A stretch of DNA of 64,000 nucleotides from Lactiplantibacillus mudanjiangensis (GCF_005405385.1 NZ_BJDY01000003.1:124001-188000); one strand, 5' to 3'. Counted from the first letter of the stretch, positions 54,533-63,927 are shown. Program-made: numbers and translations. The notes: a model not told the origin generated them from the sequence alone.

Positions 54533-54787
54533 ATGAAATTTACTAAGCGGCAACATCGACAAAAACTATTTTGGTCCCTACTTCTTTTCGTTGATGTTCT
54601 CCTCTTTGTTGAAGCACTGAGTACTAATAGTGTTTGGGCTTGTATCGTGGTTATGATTCTCAGCGAGATCATTTACTTCAAAGGCAACCACGCTTTATTT
54701 GGCACCTATGATACTAAACGTAAAGCTCGTTGGGCCGCGCGACAACAAGCCTATCTTAAAAGAAAAACTTTAAAAACCAATAAATAA
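54533..54787 (+). CDS. Small membrane protein (84 residues) in the PTS operon
   Basis: This small protein has two hydrophobic segments (WSLLLFVDVLLFVEAL and WACIVVMILSEIIYF) and a very basic C terminus (KRKARWAARQQAYLKRKTL). The ATG follows AGGTG. It sits between EIIC and the aldolase with 10 bp and 15 bp gaps, so it is part of the operon. I do not recognise its family. Confidence 0.75.
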   Translation: MKFTKRQHRQKLFWSLLLFVDVLLFVEALSTNSVWACIVVMILSEIIYFKGNHALFGTYDTKRKARWAARQQAYLKRKTLKTNK

Positions 54788-54802
54788 TTGGAGCGATTAA
54801 TA

Positions 54803-55525
54803 ATGACAGAAGCATATGTATTTGAACCTGAACGACGCGATCTCGCAATGGTTGCGCGCGAAATGTTTAATCGAAAGAACACGAATGTCGCCGGTGGTAA
54901 TATTTCCGTTAAAATCACGGCACCTGAGACCATCGATTTTGGTAACGTTCATATAAAAAAAGGCCATGATTATATCATCATGACACCAACCTTTATGTCT
55001 GAAGCTTGGTATGGCAAGTTATCCGGCGCGCAAATTCTCGTTGTCGATCTGGCTACAGGTGAACAAATAGATGGCGTTGGTCGCTTAACACGTGAAATTA
55101 ACATGCATATCGAAGCTTATGAAGCCAATCCTGGCATTAAAGTGGTTTATCATTCACATGCCGAGGAATCAATGTTTTGGGCAACAATTGGGCAAGATAT
55201 GCCTAACGTCACTGAAATTACCGCGGTCAATCAGGACTTAGGTAAGATCAAATGTCTCCCTTACCGCGAAGCCTGTTCAAAAGAACTTGCAGACCAAGTT
55301 CACAGCAGTTTAAGTGCGCTTGGTAACCAAGCGCTAACTAATATCTTTTTACTGAACAGTCATGGTGTTTTGATTACTTGTACTGACCTGCATGAAGCCA
55401 CTCGAATTCTAGAAACAGTTGAATGGAATGCTAAAATTGCTTACCAAGAAACCATCTTTAAATCACTAGGATTGATTAAAGACTATCAATCCTGTGGTAC
55501 ATCAACGACGGCCTTTCTGGATTAA
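54803..55525 (+). CDS. Class II sugar-phosphate aldolase (FucA/AraD family)
   Basis: This 240-residue aldolase has zinc His-x-His in VVYHSHAEESMFW, a third His in LLNSHGVLI and the catalytic Glu in LTREINMHIEAYEANPG. Family members cleave ketose-1-phosphates to dihydroxyacetone phosphate and an aldehyde or epimerise pentulose-5-phosphates. It is the last gene of the PTS operon, which has no dehydrogenase, isomerase or kinase. This suggests the PTS delivers a ketose-1-phosphate that it cleaves directly. The ATG at 54803 follows GGAG. Confidence 0.88.
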   Translation: MTEAYVFEPERRDLAMVAREMFNRKNTNVAGGNISVKITAPETIDFGNVHIKKGHDYIIMTPTFMSEAWYGKLSGAQILVVDLATGEQIDGVGRLTREINMHIEAYEANPGIKVVYHSHAEESMFWATIGQDMPNVTEITAVNQDLGKIKCLPYREACSKELADQVHSSLSALGNQALTNIFLLNSHGVLITCTDLHEATRILETVEWNAKIAYQETIFKSLGLIKDYQSCGTSTTAFLD

Positions 55526-55530
55526 ACTCA

Positions 55531-55567
55531 AAATAACCGATTCCGTAAATTGCGGAATCGGTTATTT
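55531..55567. terminator. Bidirectional terminator
   Basis: AAATAACCGATTCCG and CGGAATCGGTTATTT form a stem with T-runs on both strands, between the convergent aldolase and GH78 genes. Confidence 0.88.
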
Positions 55568-55584
55568 TTATTTAAACCACTAGT

Positions 55585-57543
55585 CTATGCATCGACTACA
55601 ACCGTTTCACCAGCTGGTAAAACTTGTCGTTGTCCGGCAACGATCACATTACCACCATCACGAGAAGCCGTTAACGATAGTCTACCATCTTTTTTATCAA
55701 AGGTTACTGTGCCACCTTTGACCGGCATTACTGCATGTAAATCATCGAAAGCTGCTAAGTGTGGCGTCACTTCAAACGTTTCATAACCTGGCTTAGTTGG
55801 CCGTAAACCTAAGAAGTGCCGACCCAACAAGTAAATTGGGCTAGCTCCCCAAGCGTGACAGAGACTCTTGCCATAACGATCACCATACATCGCGTACATC
55901 TCTTTGCCATGTTGCTTAGGATCAAACTCTTCCCAGAAAGTAACGGCTCCTCTATCTAACATACCACCCCAATAGTCCAGTAAAACTTGATAAACACGCT
56001 GTTGTTGTCCTAATTTACACAACGCATCTTGTTCGAAGAATTTGAAGTATGGCGTTGTTAATTGAGTGATCTCATCATTCAACAAAACGTTATTGAGAAT
56101 TAATTGTTGCTTATCCGCATCAACCACGTCAAATAAAATCGCAAAGATATTGGCATGACGCGTGACATGCCGTCTGCCTGATTCATAACTATCAATAAAG
56201 GCCCCTTTGCCATCATCCCAGAAATACTTCATGACATTCGTTAACAATTGGTCATACTTGGCTTGATACGTGTCCACCGTCTTATCTAAGACCCGACCAC
56301 ATGCCAAAATAGTCTTGTAGGTTTCCAATAGAAGCAATTGTTCGGCCGCAACGGTTCCTTCCTTGTCTATTTCTGACCAATCAACAAAGATCCAATCATT
56401 TTCACGACCATAGATAAATCCCAATTCATTGGTCTGAGCAATAAAGTATTGCACCATACTTTCAAGTTTAGGATAGATAATCTCGAGAAATTCCTTATCC
56501 CCAGTCATTTGATAATGATTCAGCACCCCAATAACCCATAGCATGGAGTAATCCACGATGGTATCAATATGTTGCTTAATATCATTTTGACCACGCAGTG
56601 CCAGCAAAGTCCGTTTATCAAGATCTTCATTGAAAAACGAGTACTGATTCATAAAGTTGGCCTGGTAAGCATCACCCGCCCAGATCCAACGATCACGCTT
56701 AATCCCATCAATAAAGAATAAATCACTGCATAAGTTCAATGTTTCGGTTGAAACATTCCAGATTTGATTAATTAATTTATTATTTGACTGGAATACCGAA
56801 ATATTATCTTTCGGTAAATACTCATGCATCGCTGTAATTTCAACGTCGCCAACTTGACTATCAGGTACAAAGATATACCGGAAAGCTCGCTTACGAACTG
56901 TCGTTGTCGCTGTGACACCATCTTGCTTGTAGTAGCACATTTCCACATCTTTAGCTTCGGTTTCTGACTCACCATAACAAAGTGTAATAGGATGATTGCA
57001 ATTGAAGTTCAAGACCACTGAACCATTAACTGCTCGGCCGAAATCAAACAGTATCCCATCATTTAATGCCTTCACGGTTTTAGCGGTAATTGGCAGCTTA
57101 TGATAAACAATCACATTTGGGTTTTGATGCTTGTCGGTAAACAATTGATCATGACCAGCTGGTAAGCTGGTCACAAAATTACTGGCTAACCAACCTTGAT
57201 CAGATTGAATCACATCGCCTTCAATATAAATTGCCGGTAGGGCTGTTGTATTACCAACAAAGACTTGGATCGTCACGTCGCCAGCAGCACAAGCGATTGG
57301 CTGATTTAACCGATACTTCGTCCCATTGACATCAACATAACCGGTGCCTTGCGCATAAACCGTAAAGCTTGTGGGTGTTGTTAATGTGTAACTTCTCTTA
57401 AAATTAACATTCCGATGGCAATCATCAATATACCAATAGGCTGGCCATCCCATACCACGTTCCTCACGTTGAAAGTTTTGCAACATGCCCTGATGAATTT
57501 CAAAATCACCAGGATACCATAACCACACTGCTTGTTTTGTCAT
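55585..57543 (-). CDS. Alpha-L-rhamnosidase-like enzyme (GH78, 652 residues)
   Basis: This 652-residue protein has a short beta-sandwich N-terminal half (to about 260). The (alpha/alpha)6 barrel then opens with DLFFIDGIKRDRWIWAGDAYQ, the GH78 equivalent of the acidic catalytic motif. TFWEEFDPKQHG carries the second acidic group. There is no signal peptide. Known L. plantarum rhamnosidases come as a pair of short GH78 enzymes next to transporters, and this one and that at 58906 fit that pattern. It is the last gene of the operon with MFS and GH78 genes upstream. Confidence 0.87.
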   Translation of the reverse strand: MTKQAVWLWYPGDFEIHQGMLQNFQREERGMGWPAYWYIDDCHRNVNFKRSYTLTTPTSFTVYAQGTGYVDVNGTKYRLNQPIACAAGDVTIQVFVGNTTALPAIYIEGDVIQSDQGWLASNFVTSLPAGHDQLFTDKHQNPNVIVYHKLPITAKTVKALNDGILFDFGRAVNGSVVLNFNCNHPITLCYGESETEAKDVEMCYYKQDGVTATTTVRKRAFRYIFVPDSQVGDVEITAMHEYLPKDNISVFQSNNKLINQIWNVSTETLNLCSDLFFIDGIKRDRWIWAGDAYQANFMNQYSFFNEDLDKRTLLALRGQNDIKQHIDTIVDYSMLWVIGVLNHYQMTGDKEFLEIIYPKLESMVQYFIAQTNELGFIYGRENDWIFVDWSEIDKEGTVAAEQLLLLETYKTILACGRVLDKTVDTYQAKYDQLLTNVMKYFWDDGKGAFIDSYESGRRHVTRHANIFAILFDVVDADKQQLILNNVLLNDEITQLTTPYFKFFEQDALCKLGQQQRVYQVLLDYWGGMLDRGAVTFWEEFDPKQHGKEMYAMYGDRYGKSLCHAWGASPIYLLGRHFLGLRPTKPGYETFEVTPHLAAFDDLHAVMPVKGGTVTFDKKDGRLSLTASRDGGNVIVAGQRQVLPAGETVVVDA

Positions 57544-57618
57544 ATCAATTTCCTTTCTGATTGTGTTTAAATAAGTCAGACATCATTAGCCTGACTTACT
57601 TAGACACACACTCTTAAA

Positions 57619-58890
57619 TTAAGCATTCATCGTTGGATCTTTTAAGCCCCACTTCTTGATCAGAGCCACAATAATCAAGGCACATGACCCGAACAAGACG
57701 GTACAGCCAACCATAATCCAGAGTAATAGTTTTGGTGAGAACGCCATCAACGTTGGTGTAACCAATGAGAATACCGCGGTGAAGACACGAACCAATCCAT
57801 ACGAAAAACCAGTCATGGTTGCGCGAGCTTCTACTGGATAAAAGGTCTGGCTCCAAATCTTATACAGCGCTTCTCCACATAGAACCGTGCTACCTGAGTA
57901 ACAAATGTAGGCTACTGTGAAGACTTGCCATTGATCACTGAAACTGCCAGCAGCAACAAAAGCAATTAATGCAACAGCAATCCCAAGATACATTGCCTTA
58001 TACCGGTATTTTGTATCGGACACTTTAAGGTAAACCACATTTACTAGCAAACAAACAATATTGGCAACCAAGGCAATCACTGTTGAGAAAGATTGCGTTT
58101 GACCATCAATCGTTACTAAAAAGTAATTCACGAATGAACCCCATGTATTAGCTGGCAAGTTCCAAAAAAGATAGAACACGGTCAGTAAAACTAATGGGCC
58201 TAAAAATGTTCCCGTCTTTAGCAGCTGACCTAGCCGAAGCTTTTTAGCCGGTTTATCAGTACTGGAATCGATTACATTATCAGGCACCACTGAATCTTCT
58301 TCAATGGCTTTAAACCGTTTGGAGAAGACGCGGACAAACCAATTAAGCAAGGCAACTAACCCGATCCAACCAAATAATGCCGTTGGACTGCCCATCCCAG
58401 CATTAGCCGTAATAAATCCAATGAACTGAGAAAGTAAAATGCCAATTGTCCAAAATATTTGTGTCGTTGCAATAGCTCGACCATACACTTTATTCGACAT
58501 CCGTTCCGAAATAACGGCTAATGAAGTCGGCAAATCCGCACCAGACGCCAGTCCAGCAATTACAACACCAATAATTAGCAACGTTAAATTACGAGACATC
58601 GCAATAATGGCTGATCCTAAGAAAACGAAGAAAATATCAGCATTGAACACTCGAACTCGACCGAATTTATCTGATAACCAACCACCAATAAATGACCCAA
58701 CTGCAACGGCGACCGTCAATAACGTACTGATTAATCCAACCATCCAACTATTCAAACTTAAATATTTAGTCCAAATCGGTAGAGCAACACCGAGACTAAC
58801 TAGTAATGCTGCATCCATATACGACGCTAAACCGGCCACAACGATCAGTAAAATATTGGCGCGACTGAGCTTAACTTTTTCGCTTGACAT
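57619..58890 (-). CDS. MFS transporter between the two GH78 genes
   Basis: This 423-residue major facilitator has loop 2-3 GGWLSDKFGRVRVFNAD and ASGADLPTSLAVISERMSNK. It belongs to the same broad group as the transporters at 22589 and 60515 but is less close to them. Position suggests import of a rhamnoside. The ATG at 58890 follows GGAGGAA. It is 15 bp after the 525-residue GH78 gene. Confidence 0.87.
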   Translation of the reverse strand: MSSEKVKLSRANILLIVVAGLASYMDAALLVSLGVALPIWTKYLSLNSWMVGLISTLLTVAVAVGSFIGGWLSDKFGRVRVFNADIFFVFLGSAIIAMSRNLTLLIIGVVIAGLASGADLPTSLAVISERMSNKVYGRAIATTQIFWTIGILLSQFIGFITANAGMGSPTALFGWIGLVALLNWFVRVFSKRFKAIEEDSVVPDNVIDSSTDKPAKKLRLGQLLKTGTFLGPLVLLTVFYLFWNLPANTWGSFVNYFLVTIDGQTQSFSTVIALVANIVCLLVNVVYLKVSDTKYRYKAMYLGIAVALIAFVAAGSFSDQWQVFTVAYICYSGSTVLCGEALYKIWSQTFYPVEARATMTGFSYGLVRVFTAVFSLVTPTLMAFSPKLLLWIMVGCTVLFGSCALIIVALIKKWGLKDPTMNA

Positions 58891-58905
58891 CCCAATTCCT
58901 CCTCT

Positions 58906-60483
58906 TTAAACGAGGTACTTTTCAATTAAGTAAACTGGTGTACAACTCCAGGCATGGCAGTAACTATTCAAAATTGGACTGCCATATGGCGAATAATCAG
59001 GCTTGTCTGGATCAAACGCTTCCCAGTACGTATCGGCACCAAGGTCAATCATCTTGCCCCAATATGCTTTCATTAGCTTAACCGCTTCATCAGTTAAACC
59101 AGCCTCAAATAGAGCTTCAGTGACATGATGATACATATATGGTGTCGCAATCCCTTTAATTGGGAATAATTGTTGGACTGTTTTTGTCATTAACTCACGT
59201 GTTGCTGACGAGTCTAGTACATGCGCTAGCGTCATCCATACTTGGCTGGCAACATTTATTTCACGATCAGGTCCTGAAACAAATAAGCCAGCTTCTGGAT
59301 CAAATAAGGTCGTTTTGGCAAAGTCTTCTAACTTCGCTAATTGCGCTTTATATTGTTCAATTTCGGTATCATGAGTCATTTTAGCTAAGGTTATAAATTG
59401 CTTAAGAGTATAGATTAAAATGGCTTGTCCAGCAGTTGCCTTGTCAAAATCATTAGACCAATCAACAAAGACTGGGTAGTCCTCATCTAATTGCAACGCC
59501 CCACGATCATCGACTTTAGTTAACGCCAAATCCATTTGTCGCTTAGCAATTGCATATAGATCATCTAAAACCATCTGATCTGTGTTGAAGGCCTCATAAT
59601 CGGCTAAGATTGAAACAAAGAATAAACTATAGTCAAACAAGAAAGTGTCATCTGGTGTTTCAGTTGGCTGCGTAAAGACATTAGCTGGAATACGGCCATC
59701 ATCTGCGGGCATGGCCCCGAATAGATAAAGACAACGCTTGATCAAATCAGTATTTTTGAAAGTGGCATAATCCGCCAAAGCTTGTAAACGCAAATCACCA
59801 ATCCACAATCGGCGATCACGCTTAGGCCCATCTTCAAAGACATCCTGCATGCAATCTTCTAGCGTTTTTAAACCAACCTGATAAATCTTGGTTAACTGCT
59901 GATCTTCTAGCTTAGGCACCGCAACTGTTGCTAAATCAGCAGAGCTATCGGTTATGACCGTTGGATTAGTAAAAACGGCCTGCCATTTAGGTGAAGTATC
60001 AATTACCGTAATTTCTACATACCGGAAACTATAACGCCGTGGTAGTGATAACTTAGCAGGTAACGTATCCAAATGGACATATTCTTCTTGAATCCAAGAT
60101 CGACTTAACCAACCAGTATAATCTTCGCTCTTCCGTGCCAATTCGGCCGGCATCTCAGCAAACTTCAATTTGACATAGAGCGGCGCATCCATTGGTGACC
60201 CAACTGACGCAATATCCATACTAAAACGACCAACTTGATGATTTCCAAAATCCAAGATTAACTTTTCATCACGCTTAAGTTGATAGTTGGACAAATCACT
60301 AATCGGTGCTAATTGCTTAACACCCCACCCCTCAAGGCCATGCGCATCTTTTACCAGTTCAACTAGTCGCGTTGGGGTTAGCGTTTGGTGGTGTAATTGT
60401 GGCCGATTAGCAGTTGATTTTGCGAGTAACTGTTGATTATGTTCAAAATGAACATCGTCGTTAATTTGAAAAGTAAATCCCAT
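58906..60483 (-). CDS. Alpha-L-rhamnosidase-like enzyme (GH78, 525 residues)
   Basis: This short 525-residue protein contains the barrel with CMQDVFEDGPKRDRRLWIGDLRLQ as acidic motif 1 and GADTYWEAFDPDKPD as acidic motif 2, so key acidic residues seem kept. It lacks much of the N-terminal domain of larger GH78 enzymes. Together with the 652-residue enzyme it would hydrolyse small rhamnosides (for example rutinose or plant glycosides) inside the cell. It lies between two MFS genes. Confidence 0.86.
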   Translation of the reverse strand: MGFTFQINDDVHFEHNQQLLAKSTANRPQLHHQTLTPTRLVELVKDAHGLEGWGVKQLAPISDLSNYQLKRDEKLILDFGNHQVGRFSMDIASVGSPMDAPLYVKLKFAEMPAELARKSEDYTGWLSRSWIQEEYVHLDTLPAKLSLPRRYSFRYVEITVIDTSPKWQAVFTNPTVITDSSADLATVAVPKLEDQQLTKIYQVGLKTLEDCMQDVFEDGPKRDRRLWIGDLRLQALADYATFKNTDLIKRCLYLFGAMPADDGRIPANVFTQPTETPDDTFLFDYSLFFVSILADYEAFNTDQMVLDDLYAIAKRQMDLALTKVDDRGALQLDEDYPVFVDWSNDFDKATAGQAILIYTLKQFITLAKMTHDTEIEQYKAQLAKLEDFAKTTLFDPEAGLFVSGPDREINVASQVWMTLAHVLDSSATRELMTKTVQQLFPIKGIATPYMYHHVTEALFEAGLTDEAVKLMKAYWGKMIDLGADTYWEAFDPDKPDYSPYGSPILNSYCHAWSCTPVYLIEKYLV

Positions 60484-60514
60484 TTTTGCTCACTTCCTGT
60501 TTTGACTTATCGTT

Positions 60515-61792
60515 CTAAAAATCGTTAACATGATGTTTCTTTTCTAACCGCATCATGATGACCCCAGCAACGAAGCTGATGAATACAATGGCAGCAAACC
60601 CAAACATCGTGTTCCGAATCGCTGATGGTACTACCAAGGCTGGAGTGATTAGGGCAAACAATCCACAGCAAACTCGAGAAAATCCATTAATAAAGCCTTG
60701 TACAGATGCCCGTACTTCGACTGGGAAAGCTTCTTGTGTCCAAACCTTATACATCGCTTCACCAGCAATATTATTCCCAATATTGTAGCAACCGATCGTA
60801 ATCACAATTGGCCATAATGAATGACTGCTCATCGCTAAACCTAACATCGCTAAGAATTGAACCGTAATCCCAACTAAAAAGAATCTATTCCGATATTTCC
60901 CACCAGCAACCGAAGCGAATGCCATCGTTGCTAACAATGAAATGAAGTTCAAGACGATCCCAGCACCAGTCGCAAAACTTTGACTAGCATGTGCTTGAAC
61001 TAAAGTAAAGGTTTGGAACTGGCCGAACGTATTGGCTAACAAATTCCAACAAACATAGAAAATTAGAATACTGAAGAAGAAACTCATGAACCGACCTTTA
61101 TTACTACCTGCAAACACCGTTTTAATTGAAACCTTTTCAGTTTGTTGACTAGCCGCTTCGTTAGCCAAACGACGTCGTTCGCCTGCTTCATGGAAAGTCT
61201 TGAATTGAGTTGAAAATGTTCGCCATGCCCAAGTAATTAACGCAAAAATAGCAAGAATCGTGAAGACAATCCGCGCACCAGAAGCACCGGCCATCTTCGA
61301 AACAATAAAGGCACAAACGTATGACATAAAGACCCCAATTTGCCAAAAGATCTGAGTTGAAGAAACTAAACTCGCTGATGTTTTATCATCTGGCGCATCA
61401 TGAGAAACCACCGTTAAACTAATTGGTAAATCCGCGCCAGAGGCTAGACCAGTGATGATTACACCAACTAAGAGAACTACATAGCTTTGTGAGAAAACAC
61501 AAATTAACGCACCTACTGCATAAATCAAGTTCAACCAATTGAACGATTTAATCAGCCCAAATGACTTTGTAATTTGTCCAGCGAATAATGAGCCAATCGC
61601 GATTGCAAAAGTTAAGGCCCCTGAAATGATGCCGACCTGACTATTGGTTAATCCTAATCCATTTTGCCAGACCGTAATTGTTGCTGATAAGCCGACAATG
61701 ATACCCGATCCCAAAATCGACCCAATACCAGCTGCAACCGCTAAAGGACGATACTTTTTCACCATCGATTCAGATGTATTCCCGTTATCCAT
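60515..61792 (-). CDS. MFS transporter (first gene of the rhamnosidase operon)
   Basis: This 425-residue major facilitator starts at the ATG at 61792 after AAAGGAGG. Upstream in-frame codons overlap the promoter. It is a close paralogue of 22589-23911 (shared VKKY.PLA.AAGIGS, DLPISLTVVSHDAPD and VWTQE.FP). It is divergent from the type A AraC gene at 61915, mirroring the arrangement at 22.6-25 kb. Substrate inferred as a rhamnoside. Confidence 0.88.
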   Translation of the reverse strand: MDNGNTSESMVKKYRPLAVAAGIGSILGSGIIVGLSATITVWQNGLGLTNSQVGIISGALTFAIAIGSLFAGQITKSFGLIKSFNWLNLIYAVGALICVFSQSYVVLLVGVIITGLASGADLPISLTVVSHDAPDDKTSASLVSSTQIFWQIGVFMSYVCAFIVSKMAGASGARIVFTILAIFALITWAWRTFSTQFKTFHEAGERRRLANEAASQQTEKVSIKTVFAGSNKGRFMSFFFSILIFYVCWNLLANTFGQFQTFTLVQAHASQSFATGAGIVLNFISLLATMAFASVAGGKYRNRFFLVGITVQFLAMLGLAMSSHSLWPIVITIGCYNIGNNIAGEAMYKVWTQEAFPVEVRASVQGFINGFSRVCCGLFALITPALVVPSAIRNTMFGFAAIVFISFVAGVIMMRLEKKHHVNDF

Positions 61793-61823
61793 TTGAATAA
61801 CCTCCTTTAATTTATAAATCAAT

Positions 61824-61837
61824 TGTAAACGGTTGCT
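61824..61837 (-). promoter_or_regulatory. cre-like site and -10 before the rhamnosidase operon
   Basis: TGTAAACGGTTGCT (plus strand) fits cre at 12 of 14 positions. On the minus strand a TACAAT -10 (about 61822-61827) overlaps it, with no good -35, as expected of an AraC-activated promoter. Confidence 0.5.
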
Positions 61838-61914
61838 GAAAGGGGTACCATATCTGTATCACATAGATTATCATGCAAAATCACAGTTTTGCTAATTAAA
61901 CGAGGTGTCTTTTA

Positions 61915-62892
61915 ATGGCAGCGCCCTTTTTGAACGAAATATTGGCAAAAATAAATCCAGTTGAACAAGTTCAACTGGATACCAAGCGAAATTATAACTA
62001 TACCAATTTCGATTATTTAAATGATCCAATCCCACAAATGCCACAATCTGATTTCTTTAAAAATGGTGATGTGGCCATCACTAAGAATAATCGTTTCTCT
62101 TATGTCCCTGCCCATACTCACAGTTTTATTGAAATTAACTATATGTACTCTGGTAGTTGTACCCAATATATTAACGGGGAAAAGATTGTCCTTCATCAAC
62201 ACAATTTAATTTTAATGGACAAAGATATCGTGCAACAAATTGACTACACTGACAAAAATGATCTATTAGTCAACATTTTAATTAAAGACGATTCTGCTAT
62301 GGACCAATTATTTGACTACATTCCAATTGAAGAAAATAAAATCACACAATTTTTATATAATGCCTCACGGGTTAACACAATGCATAACAATTTCATTCTG
62401 TTCAATCTTAACAATCATGACGTTGCCATCAATGCCGTTGAAAGTTTAATTATCAAGGGCTTAACTGATGATCGACAGCGTAATCGCTCAATGGGACTCC
62501 TACTATCTACACTGATTATTGAATTATCACAATCAATCGAACAAGAATATACCAATTTTTCCAATGCGACTGATGATCGAATGCTGGCGATTACCCAATA
62601 TATTAACACCAATTTCAATCATACTTCACTTGCTGAGGTTAGTGAGAAATTCTCCTACAACCCCAATTACTTAGGTAATAAAATTAAAGAGTCAACTGGC
62701 CATACGTTCAAGGAATTATTAGACCATCGCCGACTCTCAGTAGCACAGAATTTCATGATCAAAACAAACTGTACTTTAAGTCAAATTTGCGAAAATATTG
62801 GCTATGAAAACACGTCGTCATTATTTCGATTATTCAAGAAATACTTACAGACTACCCCTTCTGCTTATAAGAAAAAGGTTAGTGGTCGTTAG
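61915..62892 (+). CDS. AraC-family regulator (type A)
   Basis: This 325-residue protein has a cupin sensor (VPAHTHSFIEINYMYSGS, about residue 62) and a C-terminal AraC double HTH (SLAEVSEKFSYNPNYLGNKIKESTG ... ICENIGYENTSSLFRLFKKYL). It is closely related to 24102-25073. It is divergent from the MFS-GH78-MFS-GH78 operon and likely activates it. The ATG follows CGAGGTG. A second AraC gene of type B follows 33 bp later, probably cotranscribed. Confidence 0.9.
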   Translation: MAAPFLNEILAKINPVEQVQLDTKRNYNYTNFDYLNDPIPQMPQSDFFKNGDVAITKNNRFSYVPAHTHSFIEINYMYSGSCTQYINGEKIVLHQHNLILMDKDIVQQIDYTDKNDLLVNILIKDDSAMDQLFDYIPIEENKITQFLYNASRVNTMHNNFILFNLNNHDVAINAVESLIIKGLTDDRQRNRSMGLLLSTLIIELSQSIEQEYTNFSNATDDRMLAITQYINTNFNHTSLAEVSEKFSYNPNYLGNKIKESTGHTFKELLDHRRLSVAQNFMIKTNCTLSQICENIGYENTSSLFRLFKKYLQTTPSAYKKKVSGR

Positions 62893-62925
62893 TTATTAAT
62901 TCCCACTTAATCTCGGAGGTCTCTT

Positions 62926-63888
62926 ATGGAAAGAAAGCTTTTAGAACAACTGAGTCAACTAACACCAATCGAACATCGGCAACAACAAACTCATCAATTT
63001 ATTGAGGATCTAGATGCCGCTGCTATCGATCAGCAGGCCCAATTACGAACGCTAACTGATTACTTTTTCAATAGTCAAGATATCTACATCAGTCGCCATA
63101 ACCGCTATGCTGACTACCCTGAACACACGCATACTTTTTTAGAAATCAACTATGTTCTCAAAGGTATTGCTCATGAAGTTGTCGACCAACAATCGGTTAC
63201 GCTACACACTGGCGATCTTATTTTATTGGATAGTGGCTCAACACATTCAATTCAAGCCCTAGGTGACCACGACCTCCTAATTAATATCTTATTTCGAACC
63301 AAAAACATTAGTTTGGAATTATTAAATGATCTTCGCCATAGCGATAACATCTTATATGATTTTTTAGTCAGCCATATCACGGGTGATCAATCGCATCCAC
63401 AAAACTATTTGGTATTTAATCAGCATCCAAACCATCAAGTACAGACGACTTTAAATCGAATTATTGAAGAATATTACCAACACCATGAATTTGCTAACAG
63501 TATTATTAAAGCCTACCTCTCAGCTTTAATCGTTCAACTGATTCGAGAATATCCACTTAATCGGGTGTCCCAAGCGAACAAACCACAACAACTCGCCATG
63601 CAATTATTAACAGATATTACGACCAACTATCGAACGATTAATTTGACTCAATTGGCGCATAAATATAACTATAATAGAAACTATCTAAGTAATCTATTCA
63701 AAACAGAAGTCGGTAAAACATTTAGTACCGTTGTCACCCAACAGCGCTTAATTCAAGCCCATCTCCTACTGGCTTCAACATCTTTACCAATCAGTCAAAT
63801 CATGCGTCGAGTGGGCCTAACTAACAAAACTTTCTTCTATCAAAAATATCAAGCTTATTATCACACGACCCCACAAAAAGACCGTTAA
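62926..63888 (+). CDS. AraC-family regulator (type B)
   Basis: This 320-residue protein is closely related to the rhamnose-operon regulator at 49469 (shared SRHNRYADYP.HTHTF.E.NY, LDSGSTHSI.ALG and NYLSNLFKTEVG.TF). It follows the type A regulator by 33 bp with GGAGG before the ATG. It may respond to rhamnose and cross-regulate the rha operon, or be specific to rhamnosides. Confidence 0.9.
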   Translation: MERKLLEQLSQLTPIEHRQQQTHQFIEDLDAAAIDQQAQLRTLTDYFFNSQDIYISRHNRYADYPEHTHTFLEINYVLKGIAHEVVDQQSVTLHTGDLILLDSGSTHSIQALGDHDLLINILFRTKNISLELLNDLRHSDNILYDFLVSHITGDQSHPQNYLVFNQHPNHQVQTTLNRIIEEYYQHHEFANSIIKAYLSALIVQLIREYPLNRVSQANKPQQLAMQLLTDITTNYRTINLTQLAHKYNYNRNYLSNLFKTEVGKTFSTVVTQQRLIQAHLLLASTSLPISQIMRRVGLTNKTFFYQKYQAYYHTTPQKDR

Positions 63889-63927
63889 AAAAAGCTCAGC
63901 ATCGCCAAAATGGCAGTGTTGAGCTTT
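63887..63927. terminator. Bidirectional terminator
   Basis: AAAGCTCAGCA and TGTTGAGCTTT pair around the middle sequence (with one wobble) between the AraC gene and the partial minus-strand gene at 63931, with TTTTTTT on the minus strand. Confidence 0.75.

Noticed and set aside
58439-58909. A 156-residue plus-strand ORF overlapping the MFS gene at 57619-58890
   Set aside because: It is antisense to a clear transporter gene and lacks a ribosome site. Long open frames opposite hydrophobic genes are common.
19144-61792. Truncation of the short GH78 genes (525 and 652 residues)
   Set aside because: Both keep the acidic catalytic motifs, have proper starts and stops, and paired short GH78 enzymes are known from L. 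plantarum, so they are not pseudogenes on this evidence.
49442-61853. Shared 9-mer GTACCATAT before two AraC genes (49442 and 61845)
   Set aside because: It could be an activator half site but the distances to the genes differ, the flanks do not match, and a 9-base match between AT-rich gaps is weak.
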